A stretch of 64,000 nt of DNA from Draconibacterium aestuarii (GCA_026671195.1 JAPOHD010000064.1:62001-126000); one strand, 5' to 3'. Shown: positions 38,943 to 48,271, counted from the first letter of the stretch. Notes: generated from the letters alone by a model not told the origin. A program made the numbers and translations.

Positions 38943-40766
38943 ATGAAAGAATTCTTGCAACTCATGAAACGGTTTATGCCACCCTATAAGTGGAAAATCA
39001 TCATGAATCTTGTTTATAATATTTTGGGTGCTTTGTTTGGTGCCTTCTCATTTGCGATGCTCATTCCGGCTCTAAGAATCCTGTTTCAAACCGAGGATAT
39101 TGTTGTTGAAAAAACGGATTTCGTATTTACAATTGACTCAGTCACTCATTTTTTCAACTATTACATCAGTCTGTTTATTGTTGAATATGGCGCTCACCGG
39201 GCTCTGATTGTTATCGGTATTTTTCTGGTTATTGCCACCTTACTCAAGGTAGGATTTACCTATTTGGCCAGCTTTGTACTTATTGCACTACGGAATGGAG
39301 TTGTATACGATATCCGCTCTTTGATTTACAAAAAAATCATCGGGCTGCCACTTGGCTATTTCTCTGAAGAACGCAAAGGCGATATAATGGCACGCATAAC
39401 CAGCGACGTACAGGAAGTGGAAAATTCCATTGCCAACTCGCTCGATATGATGATTAAAAATCCGATTTTGATTGCAGTGTACCTGGCTGTGATGATTTAC
39501 ATGAGTTGGTCACTTACACTTTTTGTATTTGTTATGCTTCCGGTAACCGGTATTATTATCGGGCGTATCGGACGAAGCCTGAAACGGGTTTCAACGAGAG
39601 GACAAAACAAGCTGGGTGAGATTTTATCGATAATTGAAGAAGATCTGTCGGGTTTACGTATTATTAAATCGTTTAATGCTGAAGAAAAAGCGAAAGCGCG
39701 TTTTCAGAAAGAAAACAACAATTACCGCCTGATTATGAACCGCCTGATGTGGCGCCGAAACCTGGCACACCCTGCCAGTGAATTTTTAGGTACCATTGTT
39801 ATCGTAATTATTTTATGGTATGGTGGAAGTATTATTTTAACCGGAGAAGGCTCGTCGCTTTCGGCAGCCGAATTTATTGGGTACCTGGTTTTTTTCTATG
39901 GCATTATTAATCCGGCGAAAGCGTTTTCAACTGCTTTGTACAGCATTGAAAAAGGATTAGCTTCCATGCATCGAATCGATTACGTTTTAAATGCCGAAAT
40001 AACGATAAAAGACAAAGCTGATGCTAAGAATATTGATTCGTTTAAAGAATCAATTTCGTATAAGAATGTAACATTTGCCTACGGATCCAACGAAGTACTT
40101 TCGAATGTTTCGCTTATCGTAAAAAAAGGGAAAACCATTGCTTTGGTTGGATCGTCGGGAAGTGGAAAAACAACGATGGTTGATTTACTGCCGCGTTTCT
40201 GGGACATTTCCCAAGGAACCATTGAAGTGGATGGAACTGATATACGCGATTTAAAGATTAAATCGTTGCGAAACCTGATTGGAAACGTAAACCAGGAACC
40301 GATTCTTTTTAACGATACAATTTATAACAACATTGCGTTTGGTGTTGAAGATGCCAAACAGGAAGAAGTAGAGAAGGCCGCTAAAATTGCCAATGCTCAC
40401 GAATTTATTCTTGCTTCGGAAAATGGTTACGATACTAAAATTGGCGACCGTGGCGATAAACTTTCGGGAGGACAAAAACAACGACTTTCGATTGCACGGG
40501 CTATTTTGCGAAATCCGCCTATTCTTATTTTAGACGAAGCAACATCGGCCCTCGACACGGAATCGGAAAAACTGGTTCAGGAAGCTTTGGAAAATCTGAT
40601 GAAAAACCGCACTTCATTGGTAATTGCCCACCGCCTTTCAACCATTAAAAATGCTGATTTAATTTGTGTGCTCGATGAAGGTAAAATTGTAGAACAGGGT
40701 ACACATGACGAATTAATGGCACTTGACGGACGATACAAGAGGTTGCATGGGATGCAGATGTTTTAA
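38943..40766 (+). CDS. MsbA-like ABC exporter (fused permease and ATPase)
   Basis: A 607-residue half-transporter working as a homodimer in the inner membrane. Six membrane helices occupy about residues 18-330, including the coupling-helix region YFSEERKGDIMARITSDVQEVE. The ATPase domain (about 365-600) has Walker A GSSGSGKTT, the Q-loop NVNQEPILFNDT, signature LSGGQKQR, Walker B ILILDEATSALD and the H-loop IAHRLST. The sequence is typical of Bacteroidota lipid-A/phospholipid flippases of the MsbA type, but a multidrug function cannot be excluded. A strong terminator follows at 40784-40824. Confidence 0.93.
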   Translation: MKEFLQLMKRFMPPYKWKIIMNLVYNILGALFGAFSFAMLIPALRILFQTEDIVVEKTDFVFTIDSVTHFFNYYISLFIVEYGAHRALIVIGIFLVIATLLKVGFTYLASFVLIALRNGVVYDIRSLIYKKIIGLPLGYFSEERKGDIMARITSDVQEVENSIANSLDMMIKNPILIAVYLAVMIYMSWSLTLFVFVMLPVTGIIIGRIGRSLKRVSTRGQNKLGEILSIIEEDLSGLRIIKSFNAEEKAKARFQKENNNYRLIMNRLMWRRNLAHPASEFLGTIVIVIILWYGGSIILTGEGSSLSAAEFIGYLVFFYGIINPAKAFSTALYSIEKGLASMHRIDYVLNAEITIKDKADAKNIDSFKESISYKNVTFAYGSNEVLSNVSLIVKKGKTIALVGSSGSGKTTMVDLLPRFWDISQGTIEVDGTDIRDLKIKSLRNLIGNVNQEPILFNDTIYNNIAFGVEDAKQEEVEKAAKIANAHEFILASENGYDTKIGDRGDKLSGGQKQRLSIARAILRNPPILILDEATSALDTESEKLVQEALENLMKNRTSLVIAHRLSTIKNADLICVLDEGKIVEQGTHDELMALDGRYKRLHGMQMF

Positions 40767-40783
40767 CAGATATAATCTAATAG

Positions 40784-40824
40784 AAAAATGCAGATATGGA
40801 AAGTTGTCCGTATCTGCATTTTTT
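40784..40824. terminator. Bidirectional terminator between the ABC exporter gene and the lutA-like gene
   Basis: A 17-bp stem with one G-T wobble (40784-40800 with 40807-40823), loop AAGTTG, ends in a T run on the plus strand and an equally good one on the minus strand. Confidence 0.9.
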
Positions 40825-40849
40825 GCACCTTGTTCTTTCTCTAAACGCA

Positions 40850-41563
40850 CTACGCCAGAATATCTACCAAATGAATTGTTTTGATCGGTAATTTCTGTTT
40901 TTTAATATATGCCTCCATATTCATTAAACACGAGGCTTCGGTTGAAACAATGTATTCTGCACCTGTTTTTAATGCATGCTCCACTTTTTGCTCGGTCATT
41001 GCGGTTGAAATATGATGAAATTTAGCGGCAAACGTTCCTCCAAATCCGCAGCAGGTTTCCAGTTTTTCCATTTCAATCAACTCCAGTCCTTTAACAGCTT
41101 TCAATAATTTTCGGGGTTCTTCTTTAATGCCATATTCACGCAAACCGGCACAAGAATCGTGAAAAGTAACCTTATGATTAAATTCAGCACCTAAATCAGT
41201 TGTTTTTAAATGGTTTACCAAAAAATCGGAAAACTCAAAAACACGTTTCCGGATGGTGTGTGTTCTTTCCAAAAGCTCAGCTTCTTCTTCAAAGAGTTTG
41301 TGGTAATAATTTCGAATAAATCCGGTACACGAAGCTGAAGGCGCAACCACAATACCTGCTTGTGCAAAATCGTTTAAAAATTTAGTGGCAATGGTTTTTG
41401 CTTCTTTCCAGTATCCACTGTTGTAAGCCGGCTGCCCGCAGCAGGTTTGCTCCGGATTATAATTCACATCGCATCCGGCCTTTTTTAGAACCTGAATAAA
41501 ATTTTCAGCCGTTTCGGGATAAAACTGATCAATAAAACAAGGAATAAAGGCATCGACTAACAT
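40850..41563 (-). CDS. lutA: LutA/YkgE-type (Fe-S)-binding protein with two CCG domains
   Basis: A 237-residue cytoplasmic protein with two cysteine-rich CCG domains: CFIDQFYPE with QTCCGQPAYNSG (near residues 9 and 41), then HDSCAGLREYG and ETCCGFGGTFAAKF (near 137 and 167). It matches LutA, which with LutB and LutC oxidises L-lactate to pyruvate, and also resembles the C-terminal part of heterodisulfide reductase/glycolate oxidase subunits. LutB and LutC are not adjacent, so the partner must be elsewhere or the role differs. Confidence 0.85.
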   Translation of the reverse strand: MLVDAFIPCFIDQFYPETAENFIQVLKKAGCDVNYNPEQTCCGQPAYNSGYWKEAKTIATKFLNDFAQAGIVVAPSASCTGFIRNYYHKLFEEEAELLERTHTIRKRVFEFSDFLVNHLKTTDLGAEFNHKVTFHDSCAGLREYGIKEEPRKLLKAVKGLELIEMEKLETCCGFGGTFAAKFHHISTAMTEQKVEHALKTGAEYIVSTEASCLMNMEAYIKKQKLPIKTIHLVDILA

Positions 41564-41639
41564 TGGCTACAATTTGGCTTTGAAAATACTGAAAAGATTA
41601 ATTAAATATAGATTATACAATAAGGAATCGAAAATTTTG

Positions 41640-41669
41640 CAAAAAAAAAGATCTTACTTTCGTAAGACC
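41640..41669 (-). terminator. Terminator of tRNA-Trp
   Basis: On the minus strand GGTCTTAC, loop GAAA, GTAAGATC (41669-41650, one wobble), followed by about nine T residues (41649-41641). It lies 12 bp after the tRNA 3' end. Confidence 0.85.
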
Positions 41670-41681
41670 TTAATGTTTTTG

Positions 41682-41754
41682 CACGGGAGGAGAGACTCGA
41701 ACTCCCGACACCTGGTTTTGGAGACCAGTGCTCTACCAACTGAGCTACACCCGT
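41682..41754 (-). tRNA. trnW: tRNA-Trp (anticodon CCA)
   Basis: On the minus strand the 73-nt cloverleaf reads: acceptor ACGGGTG/CTCCCGT (one U-U mismatch), D arm GCTC-AGTTGGTA-GAGC, anticodon stem CTGGT/ACCAG with loop CTCCAAA (anticodon CCA), and T arm GGGAG-TTCGAGT-CTCTC. The CCA end is not fully encoded (GCA follows the acceptor stem). A TAnnTTTG promoter and a terminator flank it. Confidence 0.97.
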
Positions 41755-41772
41755 GTTTCTTTTTAGCGAGTG

Positions 41773-41780
41773 CAAATATA
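41773..41780 (-). promoter_or_regulatory. Minus-7 element of tRNA-Trp
   Basis: TATATTTG on the minus strand (41780-41773) is an exact TAnnTTTG match ending 18 bp before the mature 5' end of the tRNA. Confidence 0.65.
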
Positions 41781-41883
41781 GTAATTCATTCGAAATTACC
41801 TAAGCCCCTGAATAAATTTCCTGATTTTTTTAAACAAATAATTTGAATCCCATTCCCCGTACCTCTCTTCGAACGTCTGAAAT

Positions 41884-42090
41884 AAAAAAAGGCAGTTCAA
41901 TAACTGCCTTTTACTATATCTTACAAAAGTAAGAACAAAAGAATTGTGCCAATTTATTAGTGCGTTTTGTTCGTTTAAGAAAGGGCAGTTCATTAACTGC
42001 CCTTATAATGTTAACCCCCAAACACACAATAGGTTTGAACAACCTATCAATACAAAGAAAAGAAATAGAAATCAGATTTACACTACGTTT
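41884..42090 (-). ncRNA. Candidate structured small RNA with twin hairpins
   Basis: On the minus strand an exact TAnnTTTG element (TAAATTTG, 42104-42097) precedes about 200 nt without a supported gene that fold into successive hairpins. These are ATAGGTT/AACCTAT, then AAGGGCAGTT/AACTGCCCTT (42004-41981), then TCTTAC/GTAAGA, then AAAAGGCAGTT/AACTGCCTTTT (41912-41887). Seven T residues follow the last one. The second and fourth hairpins share 17 of 18 core bases. The last one is a standard terminator; the earlier copy also has a T-rich tail. Reading frames here cross the terminators and are not convincing. The remainder of the 41755-42348 gap shows nothing else except the MFS terminator. Confidence 0.45.
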
Positions 42091-42281
42091 TTTGTTCAAA
42101 TTTAATCCGACAAACTAAAATCAGCATTTCACTGAGTTACTCTAAGTATTTTTAACCACCACCTAAGTGATCAGTCAATTTTTCCGAACATGTTTGTTTA
42201 AATAATATAAGAATACTGTTTCAACTGGATCAGCAAAATTCTAATTTGAAATCTTATATTCAAATCATACTATTATGATAG

Positions 42282-42323
42282 AAAAAGAGCCACAATGGAA
42301 TTAACTCCAATGCGGCCCTTTTT
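42282..42323. terminator. Terminator of the ThuA-MFS operon
   Basis: An 18-bp imperfect stem with wobble pairs (42283-42300 with 42307-42324, loop about 6 nt) is bordered by AAAAA on the left and TTTTT on the right. It serves the minus-strand MFS gene and could also act on the other strand. Confidence 0.78.
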
Positions 42324-42348
42324 AATACCTCTAATCTCTTTAAAAAAC

Positions 42349-43671
42349 TTAAGCTTCTTTTTTCTTTTTAACCAGCATATAAAGTATTGTAAATGCAAAA
42401 ACCAGTATTATTGGTAAAATCGACATATTTCGTAAGGTGATTTGCGGACCTGCAGTTTCAATCGATTTTCCCATTATAGGCAAAACCATCGAAGTGGCCA
42501 CAAAACCGGCACCTCCTAATATCGACATTCCAAGAGCTCCGCTTTTTGGCACATATTCAGAAGCAACACCAATCATTGTAGGCCAAAAATAGCAAACACC
42601 CACTGCAAATACTGCAGCCGAAACTACAGTCATAACCGGTCCACTTGCAATACTTAATAACAACAAGCCTGCCACCGAAAATACAGCCGATCCCAGCAAT
42701 ACTCCGGGAGTAGCCAAACGATGTATCAAACCACCGGCAAAGAAACGCCCAACAGCCATTAAACCGGTAACTACAGCTAATATGATCATCGGATGAATTC
42801 CGTTATCAGCCAGCAAAGCATTAATCCACTGAGTGGTTCCCAGCTCGGTGGAAGCGGTTAATAACATACAAAAGAATATAAATGGGAAAAGTAAGGTGAT
42901 CTTGTTCACCATTCGACCTTCAATAATAATTGCAATGGCAATTATTCCAACAATTATTACAGGTAAGGAATAACTTGATGTTACCGCATCGGCAATTGCC
43001 GGAGTAGTCGCCACAAGAATCATAAAAATAACAGCCAGTGTAATCGTAATCGGAGCCCCCACATTACGCATCATTTCTTTGTAGGTTACGCCTGTTGTCA
43101 CGCGTTCTGTTTCCGGAATGTTCTGACCAAAGAAAAGAAAGCCATAAATGGCTAGTGGAATAAACAACAAACCAACCAATACCTGCCATGGTAAATTAAG
43201 TTGGTCCATTACCAGTGCGGCCAATAAACTACCGATTACAATTCCTCCGGGAAACCAAACATGAAAGCGATTTAACATCTTAGTTTTTTTATCAGGGAAA
43301 AGTGTTGTAACCAGCGGATTACATGCTGCTTCTACACTACCATTTCCAAGCCCTATAAAAACGTTGGCAACAAATAAAGAGGTATAACTTTTAGCCATTA
43401 ACAATAAAACAATACCAACTAAGTGCATGGTAAAAGCCGCCCATATAATGGATTTTGTTTTTACAATGTCGATAAAATACCCACCGGCAAACATAGCTAC
43501 TGCAAACCCCCAGAATGCAGGACCAAATGCGCGTCCCACCTGTTCGGCCGTTAAGCCGTAATCGTCGGTAAAAACACTTTCAATTCGTGCTCTAATGGCA
43601 AAAGTAATAGCGGTGACCAGCAAGGCCAGACAGCTCGCAATAAACAGTCGTTTTTGATTCATTTCTTTCAT
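42349..43671 (-). CDS. Major facilitator superfamily permease
   Basis: A 440-residue inner-membrane transporter with about 12 helices. The first is KRLFIASCLALLVTAITFAIRARI, and the loop GNGSVEAACNPLVTTLFPDKKTK in the N-terminal half is like sugar/nucleoside-type MFS members of Bacteroidota. The C-terminus is lysine-rich (VKKKKEA). Substrate is unknown; its likely cotranscription with a secreted ThuA-like protein suggests a sugar or sugar derivative. It is the second gene of the operon, 74 bp after the ThuA gene. Confidence 0.87.
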   Translation of the reverse strand: MKEMNQKRLFIASCLALLVTAITFAIRARIESVFTDDYGLTAEQVGRAFGPAFWGFAVAMFAGGYFIDIVKTKSIIWAAFTMHLVGIVLLLMAKSYTSLFVANVFIGLGNGSVEAACNPLVTTLFPDKKTKMLNRFHVWFPGGIVIGSLLAALVMDQLNLPWQVLVGLLFIPLAIYGFLFFGQNIPETERVTTGVTYKEMMRNVGAPITITLAVIFMILVATTPAIADAVTSSYSLPVIIVGIIAIAIIIEGRMVNKITLLFPFIFFCMLLTASTELGTTQWINALLADNGIHPMIILAVVTGLMAVGRFFAGGLIHRLATPGVLLGSAVFSVAGLLLLSIASGPVMTVVSAAVFAVGVCYFWPTMIGVASEYVPKSGALGMSILGGAGFVATSMVLPIMGKSIETAGPQITLRNMSILPIILVFAFTILYMLVKKKKEA

Positions 43672-43745
43672 GATTAAAAAATTGGTTTAGATGAGATTTT
43701 GTATAGCTTAGGTATAATACCAAAATCTCTGAATTATTAAATTGA

Positions 43746-44456
43746 TTAATTTTTAATTGCCAGATATTTTATTGCCTGCAAGATTAATTTTCCGTAGTCT
43801 TCCGATTCGTAAGTACGTTTGTCGTGCCCCGGTTGAATGTATACAATGTTTGATTTGTTATACACATTTTGCCAGGCTACAAATTCCGAACTTTGAGGAT
43901 GCCGCGTACGCAATAATGGTTTTACATTATCCGAAATACGAATGTTTCCGTAAACCTCATCAAAAAAACGTAACTCACGAAAACCGGAAGTTACCGGGGT
44001 GTAATTCTCGATGCTGCAATACACCCATACATCGTGCTCGTACGTAGAGAACATCTCTTCAGCCACATTTTTATCCTTTTCTACATACTTTCCCCCTATC
44101 ATTTGCTCAAAATCAGGCCATTTTTGATACGACGCCAACGAGTGATGCAGAAACAAAAAGGGTTTCCCTTGTTTTGTCAGTTTCACATAAGCAGCTTTTT
44201 CTTCCATCGAGATAGTATTCCACATATCGTAAAATACCAACACATCAAATTCGTAAGCTTTCCCTTTTACCAGTTCAGCATTTGCTTTTGGCTGCTCAAA
44301 ATGCTCGTATTCCACTCCCTCAAGCCCATCAAACAACTGAAAAAACTGAAGTGTGTCGAAAGCATGCCCACCGGTTACCAACATAATTTTAATGTCTTGC
44401 CCCAGGGCAAAGTGAATGGTAGAGAGAAACAAAAAAAGAAGTATTATTCGTTTCAT
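43746..44456 (-). CDS. Secreted ThuA-like domain protein
   Basis: A 236-residue exported protein (signal peptide LLFLFLSTIHFALGQ) made of one ThuA-like class I glutamine amidotransferase fold: IKIMLVTGGHAFDTLQFFQLF, YEFDVLVFYDMWNTIS, GKPFLFLHHSLASYQKWPDFEQMIGG, and NIVYIQPGHDKRTYESEDYGKLILQAIKYLA. The catalytic cysteine of true amidotransferases is absent at the elbow (LHHSLAS). ThuA proteins are linked to trehalose/disaccharide utilisation; the precise role is unknown. It probably leads the operon with the MFS permease. Confidence 0.87.
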   Translation of the reverse strand: MKRIILLFLFLSTIHFALGQDIKIMLVTGGHAFDTLQFFQLFDGLEGVEYEHFEQPKANAELVKGKAYEFDVLVFYDMWNTISMEEKAAYVKLTKQGKPFLFLHHSLASYQKWPDFEQMIGGKYVEKDKNVAEEMFSTYEHDVWVYCSIENYTPVTSGFRELRFFDEVYGNIRISDNVKPLLRTRHPQSSEFVAWQNVYNKSNIVYIQPGHDKRTYESEDYGKLILQAIKYLAIKN

Positions 44457-44753
44457 AAGCGGCTTATTTGATCATAATTGCATAAACACTGTTCTGTTCC
44501 GGTCGATTCTGCCACTAAATATAATAATTTCAGGTTTACATTTGATATAGTTCCGTAATTTTTAAATTTCCAGAATATATTATACTAAAGTAAAATATTA
44601 AATATCTTGTCGAGAACATCTACACTCACAAAATTTTGGAAACCAAATCTATTCTAAAATTTGATTTAGAACATTATTAGATTTAAATTGTATTTCATTA
44701 CATAAACACATTAAAACTTCTTTCTGTACGTTATACTGAAAAATCTATAAATT

Positions 44754-46004
44754 ATGAGAAATACATTAAATCGTTTTCCCCTTTATTTTTTCATTTCCCT
44801 GCTGATCTTTGTTTCGTGCGACAATGGGATGGAGGATGTTGAAGTTCCCAATGATTTTGATTACTATGTTGAATCGGAGCTTATTACCATGTATTCTGAA
44901 GCCGTAATTAATGCAACAATTACTGCCGCCATGCTCGCCTATCCTGATCAGGCCGATGCTTTGGAAACAATAAAAGGTTATATCCAAAACGGTGTTAAAG
45001 TCTACAAAATCACTTACAAAACGGAGTTTCAAGATGAAGAATTAAATGCATCCGGAATCGTTTGTTTACCTGATGAGGCAGGAAGTTATCCTATTTTAAG
45101 TTATCAAAATGGCACCAATACCTTACACAGTGCCGCTCCTTCAGTCGATACTAATAACACGCTTTTTAAAATCCTTCAGATGATGGGTTCAACGGGCTTT
45201 GTAATTACCATACCCGACTACCTTGGTTTTGGAGCGTCTGACAATATGTTTCATCCCTATCTGCACAAAGAATCGACCGTACAAACAGTTATGGATATGT
45301 TACGCGCTGTTGAAGAAATGGTTGAAAAAGATGAAACCCTCGAATTAGACCAAGACATATACATCACAGGTTATTCGCAAGGCGGATGGGCAACAATGGC
45401 TCTGCAGGAAGCTCTTGAAAACCAATACTCATCTGAATTTAATTTACAAGCCAGTTCATGGGGTGCCGGCCCCTGTGATTTAACAGCGATGAACGAATAC
45501 ATACTCGGGTTAAGTGAATATCCAATGCCTTACTTTCTGGGATATATTTTCAACAGTTACACGGAATTGGGAATGACAACTGCCATCGAAGATGTAGTTA
45601 AGGAACCTTATGCAGGTCTTATTCCGACTTTATACGACGGGACAAACTCAGGCGACGAAATTAACAGCCAGCTTACTACTTCAATAACCGATTTCTTAAC
45701 AGCAGATTATCTTAGCAACTGGACAAGCGATTCAAAATTTGAAGATCTTAATAATAGGCTAGAAGAAAACAGTGTCGAGGCGTGGAAGACATCAACTCCA
45801 ACCATGATTTTAGCTGGAACTGAGGATGACTTTGTGCCACCCGTTATTTCATCTAATATATACGTCGATTTTATTACTGCAGGATCGAGCACTGATGTAG
45901 TTAAAATGGTTCCATTAGCCGGACTGGATCATTCCGGGGCAATCATTCCTTCGGGCCTTGCTTCAATAAAATGGTTTATTGAGTTAAAAGGAGAAGTTCA
46001 ATAA
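44754..46004 (+). CDS. Secretory-lipase-like alpha/beta-hydrolase lipoprotein
   Basis: A 416-residue lipoprotein (LIFVSC, Cys22) with an alpha/beta-hydrolase domain. The nucleophile is Ser208 in ITGYSQGGWATMALQEAL; the oxyanion and lid regions appear as PILSYQNGTNTLHSAAPSVD and VITIPDYLGFGASDNM. The acid is likely in AGTEDDFVPP and the histidine in AGLDHSGAIIPSG. It resembles fungal and actinobacterial secretory lipases and cephalosporin-esterase-like enzymes. It is monocistronic and convergent with the TPR regulator gene only 14 bp away. Confidence 0.87.
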   Translation: MRNTLNRFPLYFFISLLIFVSCDNGMEDVEVPNDFDYYVESELITMYSEAVINATITAAMLAYPDQADALETIKGYIQNGVKVYKITYKTEFQDEELNASGIVCLPDEAGSYPILSYQNGTNTLHSAAPSVDTNNTLFKILQMMGSTGFVITIPDYLGFGASDNMFHPYLHKESTVQTVMDMLRAVEEMVEKDETLELDQDIYITGYSQGGWATMALQEALENQYSSEFNLQASSWGAGPCDLTAMNEYILGLSEYPMPYFLGYIFNSYTELGMTTAIEDVVKEPYAGLIPTLYDGTNSGDEINSQLTTSITDFLTADYLSNWTSDSKFEDLNNRLEENSVEAWKTSTPTMILAGTEDDFVPPVISSNIYVDFITAGSSTDVVKMVPLAGLDHSGAIIPSGLASIKWFIELKGEVQ

Positions 46005-46018
46005 AAAACGGCTTCTAT

Positions 46019-48103
46019 TTAAAGTAAGCCCTTTTCGTTAAGCGACACCTCAACCCTTTTATGGTACCTGTTGAATTTATTCAGCAGTTTCGAAAATATT
46101 CTTTTGTAGTTGGGGTGCGCTTTCATATTTTCAACCAATGGGTCGATGGGTGTAAACAGAATCGTCCAGTAATGAAAGTTCTCTTCTTCGGAAAAGAGTT
46201 CAAGATGCTCGATCGCTTTCTCTGCATCACCTTTGTATGAATAATAAACAGCCAGGTTATAATGTTTGTAAATCGACTGCATATTCTCTGCATCTGACTT
46301 GAATTTTTCAAGGTACTTTTCTGAGAGTTCCTTCTCGCCCACCTGGTCAAAAACATAGGCTATTTTCGCATTTTCAGAATTGTATATATCAAGCTTATAT
46401 GCCTCTCTTAACTCCGCAAACTTTTTATAATAAGTATAAGAAGTTTGATAATCGCCTAAATAATAATAAGCTTTTGCCACTTCCTGAAGTATATCCAACC
46501 GACTTTTATCTTTTTCAAAGGTGGCCAGTAACAAATCTTTTAATTGATTTAAATCCTTATTCTTTGCAAACAGAATATAAGCCTTCAGATATTGTGAATA
46601 CAAATTGCCGGGGAAATATTCGAGCGATTTATCGATGTATTTTTCGGCTTCATCAACAAATCCCGATTGAATAAAAGCATTACTAATATGTAAAAAACTA
46701 TAACTCGCAGTTGCTGAATCGTAAGCAGCAACTATATCAACTTCCAAGCCTTTTAAAGCATACTCAAGGTATTTTTCAGAATTTGGTAAATGATTTACGT
46801 ATAAATCAACTAAAAATATTAAAACAAGATCGTTGTTTGGACTTACCTCCAATGCTTTTTCGAAATACGGAACTGCCAGCTCATACTCGTAATGTTCCAT
46901 ATAAAAAAGGGCTTTGGCAATTAAACTTTGTGGCAATTTCGAATCGAAAAACATCGCCTGATCAGAATAATAATTTATGGAATCAGAAAATTGTTTTTCT
47001 GCTTTTCCTTCGTCTAAAAGATAATATGCAATGGCTATGGCAGCGTACGCTCGAGCAAACTCAGTATCCCGTCTTATTGCTTTCGTGAAATACGGAATTG
47101 ATTTTTCCAGATTTTCAGGAGTGGGTTTGTTTAACAGGTCGAGACCCTGCAAAAATAAATCGTAGGCAACCAAGTCATTTGTGGGTTTTTTCTCAATCCG
47201 ATCCACTTCCTCCGGAGTAATAATAACCTGAATCTCCTCGGCTATATTTTTGGCAACTTCGGCCTGTAGCGAAAAAATATCTTCCGTGCTATTTTTGTAC
47301 TGCTTGCTCCACAAATGATTATCAGTGGCTGCTTCAATCAATTGGATATTCAGTAAAATCTGGTTCCCGATTTTTTGTCCGCTGCCTTCAATCAGGTAGG
47401 TCACGTTTAATTCTTTTGCAATTTCCGGAGTAGTTCTTAAATTTCTCCGGTATTTCTCCACCGAAGTGCGGCTAATCACGCGTAGATCTTCTATTTTCTG
47501 AAGATTATTGAGTGTCGATTCCATCAATCCGTTTATGATATACACATTCGCCGAATCGCTACTATCATTAATAAAAGGTAAAACAGCAATTGACTTTTTG
47601 GCTGATTTATTTTTATCTATCGTTGAAGTTTTCTTTTCGAATACATCGGAAATTGAAAGCAGATAGCCCAGAACAATAATTAATAATCCGATTAAACTCC
47701 ATTTTATCCAGCGCGTCCTATTTACTGATTTTTCATCATGGACTTCCGGAACGTCTTCCTGCGACACTATTTTAGTCGTTTCTCCAGGCGGATAACCATA
47801 CAAATCGCCAAAACATTTAATAAAATACGATGGGCTTCCAAAACCCACTTTGTACGAAATCTCGGAAACGGTAAACGAAGTTTCCTCCAAAAGCTGCTTT
47901 GCTGATTTCAGTCGGATATTACGAATAAACTGACTAACCGAAAGATCGGTGTGTTTTTTAACTTTTCGAAGTAAATTTGAACGACTCATGCCAATTGAGT
48001 CTGCCAATTCCGAAACGCCAAACTGTTCGTTCGAAATGTTTTCCTCGATTATCCGGGTAATTTTCTCAATAAAATCGTTCTTATCCGAGCGGGAATTTGG
48101 CAT
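46019..48103 (-). CDS. Membrane-anchored AraC-type regulator with periplasmic TolB-like and TPR domains
   Basis: A 694-residue one-component regulator. An N-terminal AraC-type helix-turn-helix domain (about 13-107; FGVSELADSIGMSRSNLLRKVKKHT, FTVSEISYKVGFGSPSYFIKCF) faces the cytoplasm. A single membrane helix (about 133-151) follows. The C-terminal part begins with a TolB-like segment as found in adenylate-cyclase/TPR proteins (KKSIAVLPFINDSSDSANVYI, LRVISRTSVEKYR, LNVTYLIEGSGQKIGNQILL, about 165-285) and continues with about nine TPR-like helical pairs (290-690). Presumably the TPR region senses an envelope or metabolite signal. It is divergent from the acyltransferase-ankyrin gene, whose promoter it may control. 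Confidence 0.88.
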   Translation of the reverse strand: MPNSRSDKNDFIEKITRIIEENISNEQFGVSELADSIGMSRSNLLRKVKKHTDLSVSQFIRNIRLKSAKQLLEETSFTVSEISYKVGFGSPSYFIKCFGDLYGYPPGETTKIVSQEDVPEVHDEKSVNRTRWIKWSLIGLLIIVLGYLLSISDVFEKKTSTIDKNKSAKKSIAVLPFINDSSDSANVYIINGLMESTLNNLQKIEDLRVISRTSVEKYRRNLRTTPEIAKELNVTYLIEGSGQKIGNQILLNIQLIEAATDNHLWSKQYKNSTEDIFSLQAEVAKNIAEEIQVIITPEEVDRIEKKPTNDLVAYDLFLQGLDLLNKPTPENLEKSIPYFTKAIRRDTEFARAYAAIAIAYYLLDEGKAEKQFSDSINYYSDQAMFFDSKLPQSLIAKALFYMEHYEYELAVPYFEKALEVSPNNDLVLIFLVDLYVNHLPNSEKYLEYALKGLEVDIVAAYDSATASYSFLHISNAFIQSGFVDEAEKYIDKSLEYFPGNLYSQYLKAYILFAKNKDLNQLKDLLLATFEKDKSRLDILQEVAKAYYYLGDYQTSYTYYKKFAELREAYKLDIYNSENAKIAYVFDQVGEKELSEKYLEKFKSDAENMQSIYKHYNLAVYYSYKGDAEKAIEHLELFSEEENFHYWTILFTPIDPLVENMKAHPNYKRIFSKLLNKFNRYHKRVEVSLNEKGLL

Positions 48104-48190
48104 AGTTGTTAATTGACTGTACTAAAACGGTAATTTTTTTAAAAATACGAAATAAGTTTTACATCCCTTTTTTTCGTTTAAAATTCACGG

Positions 48191-48226
48191 TATGCGTCAT
48201 AATTTATATGCATGCATCATAATTTA
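48191..48226. promoter_or_regulatory. Direct repeat in the regulator/acyltransferase divergent gap
   Basis: TATGCGTCATAATTTA (48191-48206) and CATGCATCATAATTTA (48211-48226) share 14 of 16 bases and are 20 bp apart, two helical turns. This suits the tandem sites bound by AraC-type dimers. A related CATCATGATTCA is present upstream of the second target gene (50135-50146). Confidence 0.55.
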
Positions 48227-48271
48227 AAGCGCTTCCGCAAACTTGATTTATTCTTCCGCATAGTTGATTGT

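Noticed and set aside
41574-41846. 90-codon plus-strand reading frame
   Set aside because: It reads through the complement of tRNA-Trp (GRRDSNSRHLVLETSALPTEL is the known false peptide of such tRNAs) and through a terminator.
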